This document shows, piece by piece, positions 11,116 to 15,758 of a DNA stretch of 39,830 nucleotides. The position numbers and the translations under genes are program-made. The stretch's first letter is position 1. Every line of letters begins with the position of its first letter. The notes under the pieces are model-generated. The model was not told where the DNA came from and made no database searches. It saw nothing but the letters and a program-made list of their open reading frames with translations. Origin of the DNA: a virus; IMG/VR virus record IMGVR_UViG_3300024520_000023, positions 1-39,830 of that record; one strand, 5' to 3'.

Positions 11116-11391
11116 AGGACGTAAGGGTTTGGCGTCCTGTCCGTGGATAACTCTGGTACGACACAATGGCGAGAGCCGGTATCAAGCCCGGCCCGCCCAC
11201 GCTCAAGCTTCTCATGGGGGCGGCGGGTTCGGCGCACCGAACAGACGGCGGCGCGTTCCGTTCCTCTCCGCGCCGGCTGTCCTGCTCAGACCGGTATCCA
11301 ATCCGGTCCGCCCCCACCACGGGCCTTCGAAAACGTCGCATGGCACGACATTAAACGACATGGGCGTTTCTCGCGCCTTGTGGAGAGTGTG
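11116..11391 (+). other. Structured gap without a clear gene
   Basis: No frame here looks convincingly coding. The stretch holds strong inverted repeats, including AGGACG...CGTCCT near 11115-11140 and two similar hairpins of the form CCGG-TATC(C)AA-..-CCGG near 11174-11193 and 11289-11308, each followed by CCGCCC. A frame from 11166 begins MARAGIKPGPPTLKLLMG, which recalls P27-type small terminases but soon loses sense. Being upstream of the DUF1376 replication gene, the gap could hold an RNA or an origin. Confidence 0.4.
11215..11319 (+). ncRNA. Possible cloverleaf-like RNA ending in CCA
   Basis: A 9-bp closing stem, TGGGGGCGG (11215-11223) with CCGCCCCCA (11308-11316), encloses three hairpins: GTTCGG/CCGAAC (11227-11242), CGGCGCG/CGCGCCG (11249-11275) and GACCGG/CCGGTC (11289-11308). 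CCA follows at 11317-11319. The third arm shares one base (11308) with the closing stem, so one pair must be given up. The outline is tRNA-like, but there is no T at position 8, no normal D-arm, and the third loop (TATCCAAT) has an extra base, so it is not a standard tRNA. Confidence 0.25.
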
Positions 11392-11577
11392 ATGGAATGC
11401 TGGAGATGCAACGGCACTGGATTGATTCCTGTTGCCCGCGACCTAATGGCTCGTCCTGCGAAGGAACAGCGCGAATACGAACAGCATTGCGAAGACCTCG
11501 GGCAACTTCCGTGCCCCGAATGCTCTCAGCCCGCACGCGGGCACACAGATATGCAGCCCGATGAAGCGGTGAAATAG
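11392..11577 (+). CDS. Small zinc-finger protein, DnaJ-type cysteine pairs
   Basis: 61 residues from the ATG at 11392, with GGAGAG upstream. MECWRCNGTGLIPVARDLMA and LPCPECSQPARGHTD supply CxxCxGTG and CPxC pairs as in the DnaJ zinc centre, a common design in small phage proteins. A helical, charged middle (RPAKEQREYEQHCEDL) separates them. The long in-frame extension upstream to 11143 crosses the structured gap and lacks support. Function unknown; it may bind nucleic acid or a partner protein. Confidence 0.75.
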   Translation: MECWRCNGTGLIPVARDLMARPAKEQREYEQHCEDLGQLPCPECSQPARGHTDMQPDEAVK

Positions 11578-11808
11578 ATGGCATGGGCAGACGAAGAACT
11601 CAGAGCGGCTGAAATTATCCACGGACCGGAGCGCGGCAAGTCCGATACCTACCGCCTCCGGGCCGAAGGCAAGTGGCTTGATGTGCCGGGGTGGATGGTC
11701 GGCGATGAGAAGATGGCGTTGCTTCGCTTAAAGGCGGCGCGCATTATCCGGGAACGGCTTACGGGCCAAGACGGTAGCTCCGACCGAAAGCGGAGTTTCA
11801 ATGGCTGA
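11578..11808 (+). CDS. Hypothetical protein (76 aa)
   Basis: Starts with ATGGCATGG immediately after the previous stop and overlaps the DUF1376 gene by 8 bases. The sequence is soluble and mixed helix/strand (ELRAAEIIHGPERGKSDTYR, then GKWLDVPGWMVGDEKMALLR), with a basic end. No known domain recognised. Tight spacing places it in the replication transcript. Confidence 0.7.
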   Translation: MAWADEELRAAEIIHGPERGKSDTYRLRAEGKWLDVPGWMVGDEKMALLRLKAARIIRERLTGQDGSSDRKRSFNG

Positions 11809-12541
11809 TTTTCCAGCATTGCCATTATGGACCGACGCATATTTGTCGGATCTACACCCGCGTCTGACGCTCGAGCAACACGGGTGCATGATCCTGTTAA
11901 TGCAATTTGCTTGGCGAACGCCGTCCTGCTCATTGCCGGATGATGACGGGCTGATGGCAAGGATGCTCGGCATTACCGAACACCGCTGGAAACAAAAATT
12001 AAAGCCCGTTATCGGCTCCTTATGGACGGTGGCAAATGGCCAGTGGACAAACAAACGCCTCACAAAAGAACGCAAATATGTTGAGCAAAACGTCGAGCAA
12101 AGGCGCGCAGCCGGACGAGCTAGCGCGTTGAAAAGAAAAGAAACCGTTCCAACGGCCGTTCAACTACCCACACCCACACCCACAGAAGAAGAAGACTCTG
12201 TCTCTAACGAGACAGAGGGCGCGCGCGAGATCCAACCAAAGGTGAAAAATGGTGTACGAGGAATCCGGTTGCCACTCGATTGGCAGCCTTCTGCCGACGA
12301 TCGACGTTTTGCCGCCGGGCTCGGGCTCGCCCCCGACAAAACCGGAGACATCTTCCGCGATTATTGGCTTGCCCAGCCCGGAACCAGGGGCACCAAGCTC
12401 GACTGGCCCGCAACCTGGCGCAATTGGTGCCGTCGTGAAGCTGACAGCAACCCTCGACCCAACGGCGGAGGGCATTACCAACCTAGACCGGGCGGTGTAT
12501 CGAGCTTCGCAATTGCTACTCGGCTCGCGAATGAAGGTTGA
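11801..12541 (+). CDS. DUF1376 replication-type protein
   Basis: 246 residues. The N-terminal 95 residues match DUF1376: PALPLWTDAYLSDLHPRLTL, EQHGCMILLMQFAWR, CSLPDDDGLMARMLGI. A polar, low-complexity linker (TPTPTEEEDSVSNETEG) leads to a C-terminal domain ending RDYWLAQPGTRGTKLDWPAT then WRNWCRRE, common in phage replication initiators. These proteins take the place of lambda O in many phages. The linker DNA holds CCCACA repeats and a 9-bp perfect hairpin, which might be the origin. No helicase gene follows, so a host helicase is likely recruited. Confidence 0.85.
   Translation: MADFPALPLWTDAYLSDLHPRLTLEQHGCMILLMQFAWRTPSCSLPDDDGLMARMLGITEHRWKQKLKPVIGSLWTVANGQWTNKRLTKERKYVEQNVEQRRAAGRASALKRKETVPTAVQLPTPTPTEEEDSVSNETEGAREIQPKVKNGVRGIRLPLDWQPSADDRRFAAGLGLAPDKTGDIFRDYWLAQPGTRGTKLDWPATWRNWCRREADSNPRPNGGGHYQPRPGGVSSFAIATRLANEG
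12127..12217. other. Possible replication origin inside the DUF1376 gene
   Basis: In the linker-coding region, an A-rich purine tract (GAAAAGAAAAGAAA near 12130) is followed by direct CCCACA repeats near 12164-12184 and a perfect 9-bp inverted repeat CTCTGTCTC/GAGACAGAG with a 4-base loop (12196-12217). Lambda likewise keeps its origin, with iterons and an AT-rich block, inside the O gene. Confidence 0.35.
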
Positions 12542-12926
12542 GCGAAGAAGCCGCCCTGACTTCTCGGGTGACGATTACACCATCAAGCTCTCGTTGAGCG
12601 CTGATCCGATGGTTCTGGCCGAGGCCTTGTCGATCGTTGATGTGGCCTGCCAGCCTCTTGATAACCAGCAGATCCATATGGCGCTTGAAAACCTCTACCA
12701 TCTCGTCGCTCACCGCAATCCGTCAGGAGACGACCTGGAAGCCCAGCGCCGGGCCTATGCCCATCAATTGAAGGAATGGCCGGCCGACGTGGCGATGTAC
12801 GTCCTGTCCACTCAGGCCCGAGATGGCCAGTGGTGGCCATCCTGGTTTGAACTGGAGCGGCGCCTTGAAAATGAATCTGCCCGCCGAATGGTTTTGCGCC
12901 GGGCACTGAAGCGGAGGGTGGGGTGA
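12531..12926 (+). CDS. Hypothetical replication-region protein (131 aa)
   Basis: I chose the ATG at 12531 (MKVERRSRPDFSGDDYTIKL), which overlaps the DUF1376 end by 11 bases. A GTG at 12435 in the same frame would add 32 residues but overlap by over 100 bases, and neither start has a strong ribosome site. The protein is mostly helical, with AYAHQLKEWPADVAMYVLST and GQWWPSWFELERRLENESAR resembling a recurrent phage protein placed directly after replication initiators, perhaps a helicase loader or accessory. No ATPase motif is present. Function not established. Confidence 0.7.
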   Translation: MKVERRSRPDFSGDDYTIKLSLSADPMVLAEALSIVDVACQPLDNQQIHMALENLYHLVAHRNPSGDDLEAQRRAYAHQLKEWPADVAMYVLSTQARDGQWWPSWFELERRLENESARRMVLRRALKRRVG

Positions 12927-13141
12927 TGGCCGATATCATCGAAGGCAATTTCATCACAAAACTGGATATCCCGGTGGAGCGAGTATTGCGCCAGGCACAA
13001 GAGGCCAACCTGGCGAGTGTCGTTGTTCTTGGATACGACGCTGATGGCGAGGAATATTTCAAGTCATCGATATCTGATGGGGGCACCGTCGTGTGGCTTA
13101 TGCGCCGTGCGGAGAAGCATCTGCTGGAAATTGGTGACTGA
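12926..13141 (+). CDS. Conserved small phage protein (71 aa)
   Basis: The ATG at 12926 (MADIIEGNFITKLDIPVERV) follows GGAGGG; a GTG one codon upstream is also possible. The pattern EGNF.TKLD.P..RVL..A, then VVVLGYDADGEEYFKSS and DGGTVVWLMRRAEKHLLEI is one I know from many alphaproteobacterial phages and prophages, always as a short hypothetical gene in the replication region. Its role is unknown. Confidence 0.8.
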   Translation: MADIIEGNFITKLDIPVERVLRQAQEANLASVVVLGYDADGEEYFKSSISDGGTVVWLMRRAEKHLLEIGD

Positions 13142-13162
13142 ACTGAAACGAAGGGACAGCTA

Positions 13163-13444
13163 ATGGTAGACCTGCTGGCGGCAACCGAACAGCGCACCGA
13201 CATAAGCCGGTTTAATGACTGGCTACAAAAGGCACAGGTGGGCGACAGATACGAATATCACCGTGGCTTACTGTCGGCTGACCGACCGCCTCCGTTTGCT
13301 CGGAATGTGACACCGCGCCAACGGGCTGTTGGTGACATTGCCGATCATGTCCTGCGGTTCGAGGGTCGCGGCATCGTCTACCTCGTCCAGCAGCGGCACA
13401 TGGCGTTCGACTCGTCATATCTGGCCGTGAAGGCGCCGCGGTGA
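13163..13444 (+). CDS. Conserved small phage protein (93 aa)
   Basis: Starts at 13163 with AAGGGACAG upstream. VGDRYEYHRGLLSADRPPPF, then ADHVLRFEGRGIVYLVQQRH and FDSSYLAVK suggest a compact beta-rich fold. Similar genes occur next to the DADGEEYF-type protein in other phages. The product has no catalytic motif that I can see. It ends three bases before the hairpin array. Confidence 0.75.
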   Translation: MVDLLAATEQRTDISRFNDWLQKAQVGDRYEYHRGLLSADRPPPFARNVTPRQRAVGDIADHVLRFEGRGIVYLVQQRHMAFDSSYLAVKAPR

Positions 13445-13446
13445 AC

Positions 13447-13534
13447 CCGCCGAACAGGCGGAATATCCCGAGAGTACCACAGCCTGAAAAGGCTTAGCCA
13501 AGCCGAATAGGCTTCCAATGCCCGGATAGGGCAT
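13447..13534 (+). promoter_or_regulatory. Tandem array of four small GNRNA/GNRA-loop hairpins (boxB-like)
   Basis: Four perfect hairpins follow one another: CCGCC-GAACA-GGCGG (13447-13461), AGCCT-GAAA-AGGCT (13481-13494), AAGCC-GAATA-GGCTT (13500-13514) and ATGCCC-GGATA-GGGCAT (13518-13534). Three loops fit the five-base GNRNA form of lambdoid boxB RNAs and the other is a GNRA tetraloop. Stems differ in sequence while loops stay alike, which means selection for the loop shape. No U-runs follow. A phage or host RNA-binding protein, or antitermination, is the natural guess. Confidence 0.7.
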
Positions 13535-13548
13535 CCCCCCATTAACGT

Positions 13549-13574
13549 GCGGAGCGCCACTGCGGCTGCTCCGC
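13549..13574 (+). other. Larger hairpin before the AlpA-like gene
   Basis: GCGGAGC (13549-13555) pairs with GCTCCGC (13568-13574), with an inner GCC/GGC extension around ACTGC and one bulged T. It lies between the pentaloop array and the ribosome site GGAG near 13580. No U-run, so not a terminator; it may space or shield the ribosome site. Confidence 0.55.
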
Positions 13575-13591
13575 CTGGACGGAGAATCCTT

Positions 13592-13828
13592 ATGTCAGCC
13601 CGAATCTATGGCCTCGATGATCTGCGGGAACGGGGCATCCCTTACTCGGACGTGCACCTCGGTCGCCTGGAGCACGCCGGGAAGTTTCCCAAACGAATAA
13701 AGCTCAATCCCGGCTCGGGCAAGCAGGGCCGAAAGGGCTGGAACGCGGACGAGATCGACCAGCACATCGCCGACCTGCTCGGCAAAGTTGAAAAGACGGT
13801 CGCTTACAAACTTGTGAATGCTGTGTGA
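13592..13828 (+). CDS. AlpA-like HTH regulator
   Basis: 78 residues from the ATG at 13592, preceded by GGAG. The pattern IYGLDDLRERGIPYSDVHLG, RLEHAGKFPKRIKL, and GWNADEIDQHIADL is that of AlpA/MerR-type winged-helix proteins: helix-turn-helix, a basic wing (KLNPGSGKQGRKG), and the W...E.D..I end. AlpA-type proteins activate phage or prophage genes, or act as excisionases. No integrase is present, so activation of transcription, perhaps of the nearby late promoter, is more likely. Confidence 0.8.
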   Translation: MSARIYGLDDLRERGIPYSDVHLGRLEHAGKFPKRIKLNPGSGKQGRKGWNADEIDQHIADLLGKVEKTVAYKLVNAV

Positions 13829-14292
13829 TGGGCCTCACCTTGGCAAGACGCCGCGTAAACCGGCATGAGAGGGCGCCCGGCCCTACACCGGAGACGGCGG
13901 CCAAGATGGCACAACAGCGTGACAGCGACGGTGTGGTGGACCCCTTGGAGCGGCTGTTGCGCAATGCCTGGGCAGGTCTGTCGCCCGACATAGACACGAT
14001 GAACCGCAGCATGGCTCAGGACGCGGCGGAGGAAATCGCGGCCGTCTATCTCGCCGTGGTTCGGGATCAACTGGCCAACAACATGAAATTGTCTCGCCAG
14101 GACGCGGGGCGATATGAAATGCCCGATCCGCTGGCTCGCGCCCACGCCAGGAAATACTTGCCATGGCAGAAGAAGAACGGAGCGGCCCTGGTATCGGCCG
14201 TTATTCGATTGGTGGTGTTGCGCGAGGATGTCGCCCGCCAGGCGCGTCCGTTGGTTGCTGCTGCGCTACTGGGCTATGCGAGGATGCGGTGA
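13828..14292 (+). CDS. Hypothetical protein in the position of a late regulator
   Basis: 154 residues; the ATG at 13828 overlaps the AlpA stop. The N-terminus is basic (MGLTLARRRVNRHERAPGPT), the middle helical (DAAEEIAAVYLAVVRDQLAN), and the C-terminal part (KKNGAALVSAVIRLVVLRED) looks like a compact helical domain. I do not recognise the family. It is the last gene before the promoter-terminator pair at 14302-14393, exactly where lambdoid phages keep their Q antiterminator. That is a positional argument only; no Q motif is visible. Confidence 0.65.
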   Translation: MGLTLARRRVNRHERAPGPTPETAAKMAQQRDSDGVVDPLERLLRNAWAGLSPDIDTMNRSMAQDAAEEIAAVYLAVVRDQLANNMKLSRQDAGRYEMPDPLARAHARKYLPWQKKNGAALVSAVIRLVVLREDVARQARPLVAAALLGYARMR

Positions 14293-14301
14293 AACTGAGG
14301 C

Positions 14302-14331
14302 TTGACACCCACAACAACTTGTGGGCTATTG
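14302..14331 (+). promoter_or_regulatory. Late-promoter candidate with an inverted repeat between its boxes
   Basis: A consensus TTGACA (14302-14307) is followed at once by the perfect inverted repeat CCCACAA-caac-TTGTGGG (14308-14325) and then CTATTG or GCTATT in the -10 place. The -10 is weak, so an activator or a phage-changed polymerase may be needed. The repeat would fit a dimeric regulator; its sequence differs from the repeats at 5593-5638, so another protein is implied, possibly the AlpA-like one. Confidence 0.55.
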
Positions 14332-14363
14332 ACCAGTGGGCACCACAAATGCGCCCGCCAGAC

Positions 14364-14393
14364 ACCCGCCCGGCATCGTCGCGGCGGGTTTTT
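14364..14393 (+). terminator. Intrinsic terminator before the structural genes
   Basis: ACCCGCC (14364-14370) and GGCGGGT (14383-14389) form a 7-bp G+C-rich stem with a 12-base loop, followed by a run of five T (14389-14393). It lies downstream of the 14302 promoter and upstream of all virion genes, the arrangement of pR'-tR' in lambda. Confidence 0.8.
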
Positions 14394-14409
14394 CGTGTCC
14401 GGAGGTGTG

Positions 14410-14463
14410 ATGCGGACCTACATCGTCTCCGGTTTCGCGCGGTGCGGTTGTCCGGGATGGTGA
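14410..14463 (+). CDS. 17-codon leader ORF
   Basis: MRTYIVSGFARCGCPGW has an excellent ribosome site (GGAGGTGTG) and ends six bases before the next ATG at 14469. It may couple translation of the first structural gene, or be the stub of a lost gene: IVSGFARCG recalls the start of P-loop sulfotransferases. No evidence for function of the peptide itself. Confidence 0.4.
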   Translation: MRTYIVSGFARCGCPGW

Positions 14464-14468
14464 TGTAG

Positions 14469-15029
14469 ATGGACATGCTTGGGGTTTACTCGGCGATGCG
14501 CCGGGACATTTTGGCTATTCGGTCTCAAGCAGATCGGATTTCGGCCAGGATCGCGGCGAACACCGTAACCGCTTCGGATTTACACGATGGACTTCGCACC
14601 AACGGGTTTGAAGTGTGGTTCACGCGGTTGTCCGTGCTCTGGGATGCGTCTGATGCCTCGGTTGACCTGACCACGCAAGACTACACGTTCCCGTCGGCCA
14701 AGCTCACGCAATGGGGTGTCGATCCTGTTGCATTGACGGCGGGGTTGACCGAACGGAGCCGAGCCAAACTGATCGGGTTTTGGCGAGCGGACAAATTGGA
14801 CGCTGGTTATTCTCCCGCTGCCGATCTGGCCGCCTTGCGCACCTCAATGGCCGCTGCCCGCAATTTTGTCGCGACGAATTACCCGATTGGCGCTGGCGGG
14901 CTCGACGAAGGTATCGCCATTGATGCAGACGGCGAGAGGATAACCAAGGTGTTCTCGGCCGGCGAGATGACTGCTCTCGGCCCGCTGCTGGACGATACGT
15001 CGGCGAAGTGCGCGCCGTTACTGGCCTAG
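14469..15029 (+). CDS. Hypothetical structural-region protein (186 aa)
   Basis: First full gene after the late terminator. The N-terminus is helical (MLGVYSAMRRDILAIRSQAD), then TASDLHDGLRTNGFEVWFTR and a mixed domain with GIAIDADGERITKVFSAGEM. No signal peptide. Family not recognised with certainty. It directly precedes two fibre-type genes with three to four base spacing, so a virion part or an assembly factor for fibres is likely. Low similarity to anything I can name. Confidence 0.6.
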   Translation: MDMLGVYSAMRRDILAIRSQADRISARIAANTVTASDLHDGLRTNGFEVWFTRLSVLWDASDASVDLTTQDYTFPSAKLTQWGVDPVALTAGLTERSRAKLIGFWRADKLDAGYSPAADLAALRTSMAAARNFVATNYPIGAGGLDEGIAIDADGERITKVFSAGEMTALGPLLDDTSAKCAPLLA

Positions 15030-15032
15030 ATC

Positions 15033-15758
15033 ATGGCGGCGGCGGTCCAAGCTTCGACCCAGGCGGCGAACGCATCCGAGAACCTATCTATAAACATCAA
15101 CAAGCCGACCGGGACAGTTGATGGCGATCTACTTGTTGCTGTTATTTCGTTGGCTTCTGGTGACTACGGCCCTGGTTGGGATAAAGCCGATTGGCCTGCC
15201 ACGACGGATGATGCGGACGCCGGATCGTATGCGTTTACGCTTTTGAACGAACAGATTTACGGATCAAGCACCCTCTCGGGTGAAGTTGCATACCGCAACG
15301 CCGGGGCGTCGGAGCCGTCAACCGGGTATCGGGTACACGCGACGGCCTCTTCCGGCGGCGATGAAAATGCCATCGTGATGTTAAGGATCGACGGGCACAC
15401 CGGCAATCCGACCACGACCGGAGCAAATGGTTCGAGTACCGCACCAGATCCGCCTAACCACACTGGTTCTACCGGCCTGTGGTTGGTTGGGATTTCGGTG
15501 GATTCCGGCAGGACGGTCACTACCGAACCGACCAGCTACACGGTGCTGCAAGAGGCGGTTGCGACCTCCCAGGTAACGACCTGGATTGGAGACCACGACA
15601 CCGCAAGTCAGGCCTCGCCGCAGAACCCTGGAACTGCGACGATAACCAGCACGCCGTGGTGCGCTTGGACGATCAATGTCGCTGATGGTGCTGCTGCCGG
15701 TTTGAGCATCCCGGTCGCCATGCAGGCCTACCGCCAGCGTCATCAATCGGTGGTCTAA
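15033..15758 (+). CDS. Beta-rich virion protein, possible fibre or decoration protein
   Basis: 241 residues rich in Thr, Ser, Gly and Ala with few charges, alternating short beta strands (GDLLVAVISLASGDYGPGW, AFTLLNEQIYGSSTLSGEV, ENAIVMLRIDGHTGNPTTTG, SYTVLQEAVATSQVTTWIG). The pattern suggests a jelly-roll or Ig-like lectin-type domain used in phage adhesion. It is followed immediately by the giant fibre gene, so it may cap or join that fibre. No enzyme motif. The specific family is not known to me. Confidence 0.65.
   Translation: MAAAVQASTQAANASENLSININKPTGTVDGDLLVAVISLASGDYGPGWDKADWPATTDDADAGSYAFTLLNEQIYGSSTLSGEVAYRNAGASEPSTGYRVHATASSGGDENAIVMLRIDGHTGNPTTTGANGSSTAPDPPNHTGSTGLWLVGISVDSGRTVTTEPTSYTVLQEAVATSQVTTWIGDHDTASQASPQNPGTATITSTPWCAWTINVADGAAAGLSIPVAMQAYRQRHQSVV

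Noticed and set aside
11215-11319. A normal tRNA gene
   Set aside because: The acceptor stem and CCA fit, but there is no T8, no D-arm with AG/GG loop, and the T-arm loop has one base too many.
11166-11354. Possible P27-type small terminase (MARAGIKPGPPTLKLLMG)
   Set aside because: Only 18 residues resemble the family, the rest makes no sense, the ribosome site is poor, and a good small terminase exists at 20247.
13447-13534. CRISPR-like array
   Set aside because: The units are short hairpins of different sequence with no constant repeat and no constant spacer length, and there are no Cas genes.
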